DNA of 64,000 nucleotides from Eopsaltria australis (GCA_034509425.1 JAVTVJ010001345.1:124001-188000), one strand, 5' to 3'; positions 48,001 through 57,100 are shown, counted from the first letter of the stretch. Translations and numbers: made by a program. The notes: generated from the letters alone by a model not told the origin.

Positions 48001-51000
48001 GAGAAAAAGACGAGTTGTTCTGCTGGGGTAGGCTCAGCTTTGTGCTGTGTCTATTAAATTAACACCGGGCAGGTTTTCTCAGCTCAGAGATTAATGGCTG
48101 CTGGCCAGCAGCTCAGCGCTCTGGGAGCACACAAAAGCACCTGAGGATGGAGGGGTGTAATTAATGACTCTTTAGGCAGCTGGAAATGATGTGTGTTTAT
48201 CTAACTGGGCACGCTTTGCTGCTTTCTTGCTTTCCTGGAAGTGGCTGTTGAACGGGGCTGTGATGCACACTCACTTCCAGGGGCTGGGCTGGCCTCTGAA
48301 ATCCCAGTGTGCCTCTGAAACCCCAATGATCAGGTGTCTGGAGGTGACTTTCCTTCCAGAGCCACCTTGCTGCTGCAGGTTATTCTGAGGGAAGCCACGA
48401 GCAGCGTCCATAGTGAGTAACTGGGAGTCACTGGGAGAGCCCAGCGCTGCCTTCGCCTCGCTGAGCTCCTGCCTGAGCACCCAAAAGTCCTTCACCCATC
48501 ACACAACCTTCTCCTCCATGCTGAGGATGGTGGGGATGTGGTGGAGCAGTAGGAGTTTTCCTCAGGGATGGAGTTGCTGTGCATTAGAAGGGGCTGCCCA
48601 GGGAGTCACCACCCCTGGAGGTGCTCAGGGAATGACTGGACGTGGCACTCAGTGCTCAGGTCTGGCTGACAGGGGTGGGAATTGGTTGGATTTGAGATGT
48701 TTGAGGGTTTTTCCAATGTAAACGTTCAGCTGAGCCCCTGGAAGTGTGGAAGGGGCAGAGTTTGGTGGAAACGCCGAGTGCTCCTCGTGACGTGTGTTCC
48801 TCCTCTCCTGTGTGCTCACATCAGTGTCTGTTCCCCACCTCCAGCCCTGATGTCAGCCCCCCTGAACTCACAGCCTGGTAATGAATCACCTTAAAACAAA
48901 GCTGGTGCTAATGTGCTTTCTGGAGCAGAGAGGCAGAAATGTGCAGAAAAGGTTTGCTGATTGGAGTCTGGGAGTTCTGCACTAAATCCCTTCAGGGTGA
49001 GACACAAACCTGAGCTGTGACATAAACCTGAGCTGTGACATAAACTTGACCTGTGGTGTCTGCCCATGACCTGTGGTGAGGTCCCAGCTGCTCTGAGCTT
49101 GTCCCTTGTGAAGCTGAGCTTTTCAAAGCTGTCCTTGGGGTTGCTGCAGTTTGGGTACAGCTGTGGTGGCATCTGGAGCCCTGGGCTGGTGCAGGAATCC
49201 CTGGAGCCTTTCTCCGTTTGATCCCCACGTTCTGCTTTCAGCCAGCCTTGCTCTGTGAGTTTTGTGCCTTCTCTCTTTGCCCAGTGAGCTCAGGTGCTGC
49301 TGCTGGGGTGGTGGGAGCTGGGAATGGGGGGTTTGGGGATTTTGCTGCTGCAGGAACCACTCAAAGCTCAGTGGTTTCTGTTCCCAGGGCTCAGCTTGGG
49401 CGTCATTCCTCCCCCAGGATTTCCCCTCGAGCTTGGAAGCTGTCACAGGACCTTGAGTGCAGAGTTTTGGGCTCTGCCCTGCACAGTGTGGGGTGTCACG
49501 TGGGGATCAGCTAAGCTGAGCCTTCAGGAACCACCAGGGAAGGGCAGAAACTTTCCCAGATGTGATGAAAGCCTCCCAGGGCCGTTTTGTGCATCCTGGC
49601 TGTTTGTCAGCAGGGCAGGAGCAGCTGGAAGCAGGTTGGAGGCAGACTGGAGGTAAAGAGAGTTTGGAAACCAGGAGTCAGAGCTGAACTGTGTTTCACC
49701 CACTCTGTTGTTGCTGGATTCAAATATGAAAATCTGATGAAATCTCAAATAAATACCCTAAATCCTGCCAAGTTTTGGTTCCTCTGTCAGGTTCAAGGCA
49801 AGATTTTGCTCCCCTTAAGGCTGGGTCTGTGATAGTTAGAAAATATTTGCTCCTTCACTTAGTTTTCCAGCCTGTGTGACCGTAGAGAAAAGCTCAAAGT
49901 TGAGTCCCAGAAACATTCTTTCAGTTAAAAACACCATGATGAAGCAGAAAACCCGCAGACTTATTAAATTGTCCGTTTGTTATGATTTTTCTCAATGCCA
50001 GTCCCATGACTTTTGTGGTTTAGGGTGAGGTTTGTAACTCCTGAATTCCAGAGACCTTGCCTGAGATCAGGGTCGTGCTGTGACAGCCAAAGCCTCGCAC
50101 AGCCCTGTGGCAGTGCTTGAAAAAGACCCAAAACAATAGGAAAAAAAAACCCCACATTTGAATCTCAAGGCCAGCACAGCTGCACCACCCCATCCCTTTG
50201 ACTTTTAGTTAACCAGAGCAGAGGATCTGCCGTGGTTTGGGTTCTCTCTGTGTGAGATTTGTGCTGTTGGTGACACCCCCTGATGTGACAGTGTTGTTTT
50301 GCAGGAGCCAGGCCAAAGAGACTCCAGAGGAACAGCATGGACAGCTTAGACCTCCTCAAGTTCCCTTCTGAGAAGGTAAGCAAAGATATCTGGTCCCCAG
50401 AGGTTGTCAGTGGCAATCTGCAGGCAGACTCACACGGGTTTGTTGTTGACTGGCTTCATTTGCAGGGAAATCTGCAATTAGCAGATCTCACTGGAGTCAA
50501 TGGGATTAACCAAAGAGGGTTTCTAGAGAGCTTGGAGGAGAGGAACAGCTGGTCTGACTAAAAAGGCACTTAACACTCAAAGCTGAAAAGCCACTTCTGG
50601 GCTGCTTTTTTTTTTGGATAAAAACAGCCCTTCATTGGAAGGGTCGTGGTGAGCAGTTCAGCCCCTGCAGGGGCTGTGGCAGGTCCTGGTGCCTGTCACC
50701 CCAGTGGAGTGGCAGAGAGGGAAAATCGAGGGGATGGAGCGCTGCAGGAGGCAGAGGGTTTGTTCCAGGGGTTGTTCCAGGGGCTCCAGGGATTGCTTTG
50801 CTGCTGGGAGTGTCAGATCTGAGCAGATCAGCGTTCCCTCCGTGTCCCCAGGGCTGCTCCTGCAGCAGCTGGGATGCACTGAGCCCTTCCAGCTACAGGG
50901 ATGCTTTCAGCCTCTCAGAAGATCCTGCTGGTCCTGCTGAGGGCTCAGTCATGCCTGGTTCCCAGAGGAGGTGGCCGGGCCCTGCAGCCATTCTGCCTTT

Positions 51001-52658
51001 CTGGAATGATTTTGGCACAAATTGTTCACGTTCACACAGTGCTTTCCAGGCACAGCCCTGCCGAGTGTCCCAGGGAGCATTTCCCCTCTAGAGAGCTGTC
51101 ACAGAGAGAAAAAGCTCACCCAGGCTTCAGGGAAGGTCAGTGGGGAGCAACCTCAGGCTTGAGAAACCACTGAGGTGCCTAAAAATCCCAGTGAACCCTG
51201 GCAAGGCCAGGCAGAAGCTCCTCCCTGAATTAACTCTCTTTGGAAAATAAATTCCAAATGTCCTGCTGTGTTTCTATCAATTCTCCCGGTGCCCCTTGGC
51301 TGTTTTGGCTCTTGCCTGCTCTCACCAATGTGACTCCAGCTCAGGGACAGCAGTGGCCAAGGTCAGGGGACATTGGCTCTGTGTCCTCATCAGAGCAGCA
51401 CAGCCCTGAGGGCTGCCCAGGGGCTCTGCTGATGTGAGATCTGCTGTTCGTGCTGTTGGGTCCCTGCTCTCTGCTGTGAAAGCTGGACACCACTGCATGG
51501 TTCAGGCAGGGTTATGGATTTCAGGGCTTCCATGGGGAGGATGGAGCAGGCAGGAGCTCTGGGGTCAGGTGTGAGCCCTGCTGCTCCTCCTGCAGTGCCC
51601 TTGGGGGGTGTGGGTTCACCTCTCCTTCAGAGGATGTTCTGGGTGCAGTTCCTCTGCAGGGGGAATTGTAACCCTCCCAGGAGCAGGGGTCACAGCCCTG
51701 GCAGAGGCTCCTTTGCTCTGTGCTGTGGTGGGGGTGAGAAGGCTGTCAGTAAATCCATGGTGTGAACTGTGACCTCTCCAGAGTCCTCTCGGCGTTGTCT
51801 CTGCTAGAGATGCCTCCAAAGCCAGCAAAGCCCCCCTGATCCCACACTTCCAGGAGCTCCTGGGCAGTGCCTCTGCACAGAGCTGTGTGTTGGGGCACAG
51901 GGAATGCCCACCTTGCTTCTGAAGCTCCAGCAGATTTCAGGAACTCTGCTCCCTGCTCTCCCTGATCTCTCAGCCTGTTACTCCTTTATCTGAGCTCCTC
52001 TGGTTTTATCTCCCAGCCTCTTGTTTATTCCTTTGTGTGCCAGACTGAAATCTCTTTCTCACATGCTGGGTTTCACCCTGAAGGTGCTTTTGTGCTGTAA
52101 TTGAGTCATCTCTCCTGTTGTCTGCACTGAGCACTGTGAGGGCTCCAGCCAAGGCACTTTCTACTTCTGATTTATGTTTGTGTGGCTGCTTTTTAAGATG
52201 TGGGCACTGGCCTGGCTGTGCTGGTGCCATCAACAGCATCCAGGGAAATGAATGTCTCCTTCCTTGTTCTTACTACTCCTGTCTGGGGTCTCTGTCACCT
52301 CCATTTCCCCACACCTGGGGTGACAATCCTGGATTTCTGTGTCTGTGGGAGCACCGAGCACAAACCCCACATTAACTGAGCTGCCGTGCCTCTCCTGCCC
52401 TGTGGGTAGGAGCCAACAGAGCTCCAGGAAAAACTGAGCCAGGCAATTGCTGCAGTGACTGTTCCTTGCTTTCCCAAGGACCAGAATGGGGACAGCCACC
52501 ACGTGGGAGAGCTGAAGATCTCAGGGAAGGAATTCTTGTCATTGCCTGCGAGGACGAAGAAATACCGGGAGCACCAACCCAGCTCCGAGAGGAAACCCCA
52601 GGGACTGAGTGCAGCCCCTCTGGATGCTGGGGAGGTCCAAGTCCAGGTGCCACAGTCG
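9004..52658 (+). CDS. GPSM1: GPSM1 / AGS3, partial: 11 coding exons, TPR half (joined span)
   Basis: G-protein signalling modulator 1. In animals it is a cytosolic scaffold whose N-terminal TPR array binds partners such as Inscuteable, NuMA-type proteins and LKB1, while its C-terminal GoLoco motifs hold Gαi/o in the GDP form. It acts in spindle orientation, membrane traffic and receptor-independent G-protein control. The joined exons give 485 residues in one open frame: a tail (1-24), about seven to eight TPRs (roughly 29-360) recognisable by repeated xxxLGNxxxxLxxxxxA, and a linker (about 361-485) with PKR and NGDSHH. All junctions are GT-AG and phases agree. The start ATG at 9004 (CCCATGG) matches the mammalian long isoform, which also reads MA-x-P-x-PP and AARR before exon 2. 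The GoLoco exons are absent, so the 3' end lies beyond the window. GPSM2/LGN is the paralogue; the linker and N-terminus favour GPSM1. Confidence 0.95.
10485..10513 (+). repeat. T-rich tract
   Basis: A nearly pure thymine run of about 25 bases in intron 1, interrupted by AA. The reverse complement would be the poly(A) tail of a minus-strand retroposed sequence, but no element could be recognised beside it. It is probably a simple repeat. Confidence 0.6.
11866..11908 (+). repeat. two-copy tandem repeat, 20-base unit
   Basis: GGGGAGAAAATCCTTTACTG is followed directly by a second copy with a single T-to-C change. A recent local duplication in intron 1 with no sign of function. Confidence 0.7.
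18724..18755 (+). repeat. GGGAA/GGGGA purine run
   Basis: A short purine-only tandem (GGGGAGGGGAGGGAAGGGAA and continuing) in intron 1. Its runs of three or more G could in principle fold as a G-quadruplex, which is an inference from the pattern only. Confidence 0.5.
19252..19272 (+). repeat. (GAT)n microsatellite
   Basis: About seven GAT units in a row in intron 1. A simple repeat, likely length-polymorphic. Confidence 0.8.
24012..24028 (+). repeat. (GT)n microsatellite
   Basis: An uninterrupted GT run of about eight units in intron 1. A similar shorter run lies at 13904-13918. Ordinary simple repeats. Confidence 0.7.
24985..25045 (+). repeat. MIR-like SINE fragment
   Basis: TCAGCTCCCTCATCGCTAAA followed by GGGGAATAAT resembles the MIR core 'tcagtttcctcatctgtaaaatggggataata' in forward orientation. 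The downstream part is too diverged to follow. It lies at the edge of an AT-rich, repeat-poor stretch that looks like conserved noncoding DNA. Tentative call from the remembered consensus. Confidence 0.35.
26610..26664 (+). mobile_element. CR1 LINE 3' terminus, short fragment
   Basis: GATGATTTAACTCAAGCTCC followed by CTTCCAACCCAAACCATTCT and TGTGAA matches the extreme 3' end of avian CR1 in forward orientation, where the consensus runs 'ttgaggtcccttccaacccaaaccattctatg'. Only the last 50 or so bases are clear; sequence further 5' is diverged or absent. Confidence 0.8.
29121..29172 (+). repeat. tandem duplication, about 30-base unit carrying AATAAA
   Basis: GCAGCTTTCTTTGTGTAAAT continuing into AAAATACAA is repeated directly, so the motif TGTAAATAAAA occurs twice. 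Each unit contains an AATAAA hexamer. The duplication lies in intron 1 about 1.7 kb upstream of exon 2. No transcript end can be shown. Confidence 0.7.
30634..30725 (-). mobile_element. CR1 LINE 3' end close to the exon 2 acceptor
   Basis: AGAATCTTAGAATGGTTTGG, TTGAAAAGGACCTTAAAAAC, CATTCCAAACCCCTGCCACG and GGCAGGGACACC match the reverse complement of the CR1 3' end. The copy is short and moderately diverged. It ends about 140 bases upstream of the acceptor of GPSM1 exon 2, so it sits near the possible branch-point region. Confidence 0.9.
30866..31087 (+). CDS. GPSM1: GPSM1 coding exon 2 (TPR1-TPR2)
   Basis: The acceptor is TTTTTGGCAG|G. The first base completes codon 24 and is followed at once by ATG (30867-30869) and the sequence [20 protein letters not shown], the start of the canonical first TPR of AGS3. 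The second TPR contains [18 protein letters not shown]. The donor is CCAG|GTGAGT (phase 2). The internal ATG corresponds to the start of the shorter mammalian isoform, so transcripts lacking exon 1 could still encode the full TPR array. Near-identity with mammalian AGS3 indicates strong constraint. Confidence 0.97.
31479..31614 (+). CDS. GPSM1: GPSM1 coding exon 3 (TPR3)
   Basis: Follows the 391-base intron 2, which holds nothing recognisable. The acceptor is TCACTTGCAG|A and the donor is CAAG|GTAATG (phase 0). It encodes residues 98-143 with [17 protein letters not shown] and ends EQGDK, the third TPR. The 209-base intron 3 follows. Confidence 0.97.
31824..31966 (+). CDS. GPSM1: GPSM1 coding exon 4 (TPR4 and loop)
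   Basis: The acceptor is CCTCCCTTTAG|G and the donor is TATGA|GTGAGT (phase 2). It encodes residues 144-191, opening [19 protein letters not shown] (TPR4 helix A), then a loop with LSW and QDPG, then helix B ending SEYYE. The loop is about three residues shorter than in human AGS3 (compared from memory). A second GT four bases downstream would break the frame, which favours the donor chosen. Confidence 0.95.
31967..33080 (+). other. GPSM1: GPSM1 intron 4 (1.1 kb)
   Basis: No repeat family or exon recognised. Open frames crossing it on the plus strand are extensions of exon 5 into the intron. The 3' end has a good acceptor (GGTTTCTTTCAG). Confidence 0.7.
33081..33204 (+). CDS. GPSM1: GPSM1 coding exon 5 (TPR5)
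   Basis: The acceptor is TTTCTTTCAG|G and the donor is GGAG|GTAGGA (phase 0). It encodes residues 191-232, beginning [20 protein letters not shown] and continuing with [15 protein letters not shown]. It is nearly identical to the mammalian TPR5 region, including the [17 protein letters not shown] signature that recurs in AGS3 and LGN. Confidence 0.97.
33205..33952 (+). other. GPSM1: GPSM1 intron 5 (748 bases)
   Basis: Contains a T-run of about 18 bases at 33469-33486 and an AT-rich stretch to about 33660, followed by a short GT run near 33675. Nothing else recognised. Confidence 0.7.
33953..34068 (+). CDS. GPSM1: GPSM1 coding exon 6 (TPR6)
   Basis: The acceptor is GTCTGCTGCAG|C and the donor is CTACAA|GTGAGT (phase 2). 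It encodes residues 233-271, [20 protein letters not shown] and then [19 protein letters not shown]. The motif [17 protein letters not shown] is diagnostic for the AGS3/LGN family. A short 184-base intron 6 follows. Confidence 0.97.
34253..34408 (+). CDS. GPSM1: GPSM1 coding exon 7 (TPR7)
   Basis: The acceptor is GTTCCTTGCAG|G and the donor is GACAG|GTAAGG (phase 2). It encodes residues 271-323, with [40 protein letters not shown] and [11 protein letters not shown]. This is the penultimate TPR of the array. The residues match mammalian AGS3 better than LGN. Confidence 0.97.
34409..36007 (+). other. GPSM1: GPSM1 intron 7 (1.6 kb)
   Basis: A T-run lies at 34917-34931 and a C-rich stretch at about 35285-35330. 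No exon or repeat family recognised. The intron ends with a normal acceptor (TTCCTGTTGTGCAG). Confidence 0.7.
36008..36116 (+). CDS. GPSM1: GPSM1 coding exon 8 (last TPR)
   Basis: The acceptor is TTGTGCAG|G and the donor is AGAG|GTAAGA (phase 0). It encodes residues 323-359, [20 protein letters not shown] followed by [16 protein letters not shown]. The [12 protein letters not shown] motif is characteristic of the final TPR in AGS3/LGN proteins. Confidence 0.97.
36117..38662 (+). other. GPSM1: GPSM1 intron 8 (2.5 kb)
   Basis: Small local duplications are visible: CATCACTTCC repeats near 37240, CCATCATTAAT near 37115-37150, and three copies of a CATTGTCCTGCCC-type unit at 37515-37565. A unique AT-balanced segment at about 37590-37850 looks like conserved noncoding DNA by texture only. 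No exon recognised. Confidence 0.65.
37515..37565 (+). repeat. short tandem repeat, about 18-base unit
   Basis: CCTGCCCAGGGTCATTGT, CCTGCCCAGGATCATTGT and a partial third CCTGCCCGT lie head to tail. A local duplication in intron 8. Confidence 0.65.
38663..38789 (+). CDS. GPSM1: GPSM1 coding exon 9 (end of TPR array, start of linker)
   Basis: The acceptor is TCCCACTGCAG|A and the donor is CACAAG|GTGAGT (phase 1). It encodes residues 360-402. [20 protein letters not shown] closes the TPR superhelix; the following acidic and alanine-rich stretch with SGYEAQ begins the linker. The linker part ([15 protein letters not shown]) differs clearly from mammals, while IGDRxGELTAxxNxAQL and GYEAQG are conserved. 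Confidence 0.95.
43053..43131 (+). repeat. (GGAT)n microsatellite
   Basis: About 79 bases of nearly perfect GGAT tetranucleotide with one extra G near the start. It creates artificial open frames of repeating Met-Asp-Gly-Trp. Expected to be highly polymorphic in length and prone to assembly error. Confidence 0.95.
48570..48724 (+). mobile_element. CR1 LINE 3' region fragment
   Basis: The forward pieces GCATTAGAAGGGGCTGCCCA, GGGAGTCACCACCCCTGGAG, GTGCTCAGGGAATGACTGGA and CGTGGCACTCAGTGCTCAGG match the CR1 region around the end of ORF2 and the 3' UTR. The end of the element is blurred near 48724. An inactive 5'-truncated copy in intron 9. Confidence 0.9.
49010..49072 (+). repeat. short tandem repeat, 18- to 19-base unit
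   Basis: CCTGAGCTGTGACATAAA occurs twice head to tail, flanked by diverged partial copies. A local duplication in intron 9. Confidence 0.65.
50305..50375 (+). CDS. GPSM1: GPSM1 coding exon 10 (linker)
   Basis: The acceptor is TTGTTTTGCAG|G and the donor is GAAG|GTAAGC (phase 0). It encodes residues 402-425, [20 protein letters not shown] and SEK. The basic PKR patch and the following Ser-x-x-x-LDLL segment align with the mammalian AGS3 linker, which reads ARPKR and WDLLRLP at these places. Confidence 0.93.
50376..52478 (+). other. GPSM1: GPSM1 intron 10 (2.1 kb)
   Basis: No exon or repeat family recognised. A short duplicated GTTCCAGGG unit lies near 50760-50785. The acceptor at its end is CTTTCCCAAG, an AAG acceptor with a moderate pyrimidine tract. 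Confidence 0.7.
52479..52658 (+). CDS. GPSM1: GPSM1 coding exon 11 (linker before the first GoLoco)
   Basis: The acceptor is TTTCCCAAG|GAC and the donor is CAGTCG|GTAGGA (phase 0, 60 codons). It encodes residues 426-485: [20 protein letters not shown], then [20 protein letters not shown], ending [14 protein letters not shown], the LP-x-R-x-(K/R)KY motif and the final VxVP match mammalian AGS3 just before its first GoLoco exon. The residue count (485) agrees with the first GoLoco starting near 493 in the human protein. The domain is probably disordered and serine-rich, and is phosphorylated in mammals. If the donor is not used, the frame meets TGA after three codons. Confidence 0.95.
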
Positions 52659-53790
52659 GTAGGAAGATGATTTTTATCTCCAGTGCTGCTCTGGGAGTTC
52701 CTCACGTTTGTTTTTACCTCATTTCCAGCCTGGTGTGGGGGTGGCAGCGGGGCCTTTTTGGGAAAACAGGGAGTGTTTGTAGCTCTGCTCTGTGTGTTGG
52801 TTCTGGGGGCAGCTGTGGCAAATCCTTGTGCCTCTTTGGGCCTCATCATTGCCATCCTGTCAGCAGAGCAGTGGGACCAGTCTCCATCACAAGAGACTGG
52901 CCCTCAGAGGTGATGTTTAGACAAGAGCCCAGAGCTGAACTTGGCTGAGTTTAGGATTATCAGGACATGATGAATTCCAGAAAAGCACAGCAGTTTGAGT
53001 GCTTTGTGGAGCTTGATTTGATCATCTCCTGGGGTTCCTGAGGACGGGGATTGGTGCCTTCAAAAACCAGAGCCCTTCCCAGGTCTTTGATGGGTGACCA
53101 AAAGTGCTGCTTGCCTTTGCCAAGTGTAGATGCTCCACCTCATGTTCTGGTCACACTGATGGTCAATGTGCAGGGTGGTCTCTTAGAACTCACCAGGGAT
53201 GGCGGAAATCATCATCCAGGAGCTTTCCTTTGGAAGCAGCACAGGTGGAGCTCATCTCCTCCAGAGCTGGCCCTGATGTTGGTGATTTCCAGGTTCCTGG
53301 TCCCATTTGGGGAGCTCTGATCAGTCTGTGCTTGGCTCCCTGGAGGATGGTGAGGATCCATGCCCTGGGGAGCTCCCCAGGTGCCTTTCTGCTGTTTTTA
53401 AGCTGACAGTTCTGCTGGTTTTGGGTCGTTCCCTTCCGCTGGAGTTGATGTTTGTTGTGACAAACACAGATACTGGGGAGCTTTCCTGCAGCTGCGCTGG
53501 GTTTGCTCCCAGCCCTGCAAACAGGGCTCACCCCCACAATGATGGCACGTTTCTGGATGGTGGGAGGGGGCCTGGAGGTGTTTGAACTCGGTGATCTCAA
53601 GTGAGAAAGCCCCAAATCCTCAGCTCGTTGCCAGGAGAGACGAAGCGTAACGGGGAACATCAATGATCTCATGGCTGCTTGGAAGTATTTAGGTTTTTGC
53701 TTTACACTGAGTCTCTAACACACTATCACAGTTCTGTGATCGTGCAGTGATTCCAGATGGAATCAATCCAAGCCAGAAAATATAGGCCTA

Positions 53791-53809
53791 TTTTTTTTTT
53801 TTTTTTTTC
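53791..53809 (+). repeat. T-tract
   Basis: A pure thymine run of about 19 bases in intron 11. No flanking retroposon recognised. Confidence 0.7.
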
Positions 53810-54065
53810 CTTGGCATTTAAGGAAAAGCGAAATTAAATATTTTCATGCTGGCTCAGAAAGAGTCGGAGCTGCAGAGCTTGGGATGAAGCCTGGCTGTGG
53901 AGTGGGGATGCTTGAAGGTGATTCTGGCTCTGAGTCCTTTGTTCCTCACCTGTGGATCATGGGGAGAACACATCCTGCTGTACCTGTGTGCATGACTGGA
54001 TGAGCACATCCCTTCTTTCCCCCAGACATTCCTGGTTTTCAGTTCTCTGGACACTGAAGGCCAAA

Positions 54066-54166
54066 TTTTTACACCAACTGGGTTTTTTTTTTCTTTACAC
54101 CAACTGGGGTGTTTTCTTTTTTTTTTTTTACACCAACTGGGTTTTTTTTTTTTTTCCTTTTTTTAG
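54066..54166 (+). repeat. three-copy T-rich minisatellite
   Basis: The core TTTACACCAACTGGG occurs three times, each followed by a thymine run of increasing length (about 10, 12 and 15). The pattern suggests repeated slippage in a T-tract combined with unit duplication. It ends in TTTTTTTAG, which mimics a splice acceptor with an exceptionally strong pyrimidine tract. Confidence 0.8.
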
Positions 54167-57100
54167 ACTTCTCTGAGCTCATTCTTCATTCCCAGCAGTG
54201 CTCGTGGAAATGGTCTGCTGGGAAAAACATTTCCTGCAGCTCACCGGTGCAAACGTGATCATTGAGAAGGAAAACAAAGCTCATCTGAGGCAGGGAGGAG
54301 ACAGCAGCATGGGGGCACACAAGGCAACACAAAAGCAGAGAAAAAAACCCCACTTCTGCCAGAAATAACCTTGTATTTTTAACTCAGACGTTCAGCCAGA
54401 GACCAAACAAAAGCCACGCTCCATCAAGAGCTGGGAAGAGCATTCCTTGGGAGTGGAGCTGTGGATCCATGGGCTGTGTGTGAAAAAAGGGAACCCTGGG
54501 GCTTTGCCAGCCACTGGTGAGCTGCTGGCAGCACAGGTGGGGTTTGGGGAGTGGCCACGGGGCTCTGTGGTGGCTCTGGGGGACACGGGGTCACTTCAGG
54601 GATGCTGGGCTGGTGCTCCCAGCTGGCAGCTTTGCCAGGCTGGCTCTGCAGCACGGGCCAGACCTCAGAGTGTTTAAAGTCACCCTCATCCTGTGGGTTT
54701 TGCCAAGAGCAAAGCAGCCCCACTGGGTTCTGCTGTCGTAGGGGAGTTGAAAAGCTGCAGTTCCATCCATGGGAGCCTTTTCAATCAAAGGTGGCAAACA
54801 CCACCCAAATGGGAGAGAAACTTTTCCTGACCAGGCTGTTCAGACAGCAACTCCCCCAGATTCCTCATGTTGCAAGGGGAAAAGCAAAAATTCTCTTTAA
54901 TCCTTTGGTAAACCTTAATTAGAGCTGAGCTCCAAAGGTTGGTCTGGGGTGCCACAATCCCTGCTGTCCCATGGCAGAGGAGAACCCAGGGGAAAAAACT
55001 CATCCCAGGATCCCCAGGTGCAGTGATGTGACCCGTGGATAAATCCTGCAGTCAGCACAGCCCTGACCTCCATCCCGAGGGGCTTTTTAAGCCGGGGAGG
55101 TCCTGGGGGTGAGGTGCCTGACTCAGAGCTCCTGGATCCGCCACCCATCCCCTGCCTGCTGTTTACCTCCCTCTTCCCCACCGTGTGATGGGGTAATGCT
55201 GCTCCCTGCCTCCCCCGGGGAGGTTACAGAGGCGTGATGATGGCTGGAAAGTTGTTTGAGCTGGGGATGGCAGCAGCCTGTGGTGTGGTTGTTTATTAGC
55301 ATTGGTGATGATGCTGCTAATTACCGAGCTGCTGGGAAACTCCCCATGGGAGGAGGGCAGAGGGGAGGGGAGGCAGGGAAAAGTGAAGTGAGCAGGGCAT
55401 GGAGAGCAGCCTGTGAGGCTCTGGGAGGAGGGCTCAGCCTGCAGGAGAAGCCGTGGGGATGCTGGCATGGATGGGAGAAGCCATGGCCCAGCTGCTGTGG
55501 AAGGTAGGAGAGCGTGGCAGGTCCCCCCTGTGCCTCACCTGCTGCCACTGCTGTGCAAGAGGCTGTGCCCGATGTGATGCTGACCCTGCTGGGGCAGGGA
55601 GGGCCTTCCTTACCCTTCCCAGGGCCCCCTGAAGTGGGGGAATTTCCCAGCCGTGGCTGGGAGGAGAAGGAGCAGCCCTGCCAGGGTGTGGGGATGGGCA
55701 GGGACAGGGCCCTGCTCACCTGTGAGCTCAGGTGTGCAGCTCCCGTGGGGCTGTGAGTGCCTGGCTCTCCACAGCAAAGGAGGGTTTGCTCTGAGGAGAA
55801 GCTGGTGAGGAGGGTGAGATGCTTTTGGTCACGTTTCTGCTGTGCTGCAGCAGAGCCCTGAGCAGAAGGGGCTGTGTTAGAGCCCTGTCCCTGTGCCTGC
55901 AGCTGTGGGCAGCCACATCCAGGTCCCTCCAAATCCCTGCCTGGGACTCGTGCACTGCACACCTTCTGAGCTTCCTCTCTTTCAGAAGGAACATCAAAGC
56001 AGAGGGTTTGTACTACATGAAACCTGCAGACATCAAAGGATTGCTCATCAGTTTAAGCCCTCTCTCCACTGTGGTGAAGGTCAGAAGGCTCCAGCTCGGG
56101 TTTGCCTTGGGAGCAGATGTGTTTTAGGGGGTTATTGGAAGGTTACTGGAAGGATGGGATTTTTCTAACGCTTCAAAAGTACCAGAGATTGTGTCCCTCA
56201 CCCTCCTGTGTGCAAAAAGAAGAGGGTCCATGGAAGAAAGGGGCTGTGTACTCTGGAAGAGACTTCCTGGGAGCCTGCCCCAATTCTGGGCCTGTGTTTT
56301 AAGGTCAGAAACCTTTGAGGTCGATGGGACTGTGCCAGAGTTCAAGGATTAAATGTTGGCTCACAGTCCAAGAGCTGGAGCAAAACCCATGGAGTGAGGT
56401 GAGGATCAAACCCACCCCTCTCTGGATCTGTGCTCTGGAAAGGTTCCTGATCCTGATCCTCTGGACTCTCCCCTTCCCAGGGAGTGATTCCTCACTCTCC
56501 AGACCCGTCCTCAGCCAAGCCCATTTATAGTCAAGGGAAAGAGGAGCTGTGTTTGATGGCAGTGATGGCTTGCAGGGATGGCTTGCTGATGTATTTAGAC
56601 ACTGAACGATTTTCAAGCACTCTGCATGGCCAAACATTCCCTGGGACAAATGTTTTTATAAGGCCTTTTTTATGATTACAGTGAGGAGCGACCATAAAAG
56701 AAAGGAATTTTTTGTAGGTCAAACATCCCCGCCCCAGAGGAAGGCTGCCAGAGTTCTTTGATGGTTTTTGTGTCTCAAGGATTTATTGGGGGGGCTGTTG
56801 GGTTGCAGGATGCTCATGGTTGACCCTCTGAGGGTCAGTGCAGGGAGCAGATCTGGAGGATCCTGCCTGTCCCTGCTCAATCAGGGGCTGTCCAGGCAGC
56901 TCTGGGCTGTCAGGTGTCCCCATCCCTCCCCTGTGCCTTCCCTGGGAGCTGCAGAATGGGCTGGAGGGATGCTGGGATGTGTCAGCCTTGAGGGTTCTGG
57001 CCCCACAGCATCATTTCCCTGGTTCCCTTGTCTTGTTTGAGAGGAGATTGAAACTTCCCCAGTTCCCTCAGGAGCTGGAACGTGGGGTTTGCACCAGGCA

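Larger units (their letters stand above)
38790..50304 (+). other. GPSM1: GPSM1 intron 9 (11.5 kb)
   Basis: Contains a GGAT microsatellite (43053-43131), a CR1 fragment (48570-48724), an 18- to 19-base tandem (49010-49072), and A/T-rich tracts at 40805-40825, 42985-42996 and 47085-47110. A repeat-free AT-balanced segment at about 45840-46030 resembles conserved noncoding DNA. No coding exon between exons 9 and 10 could be recognised, and none is expected from the mammalian gene. Confidence 0.7.

Noticed and set aside
53725..53750. CACAGTTCTGTGATC resembling a CR1 tail
   Set aside because: Too short and not followed by CR1 3' UTR sequence on either side.
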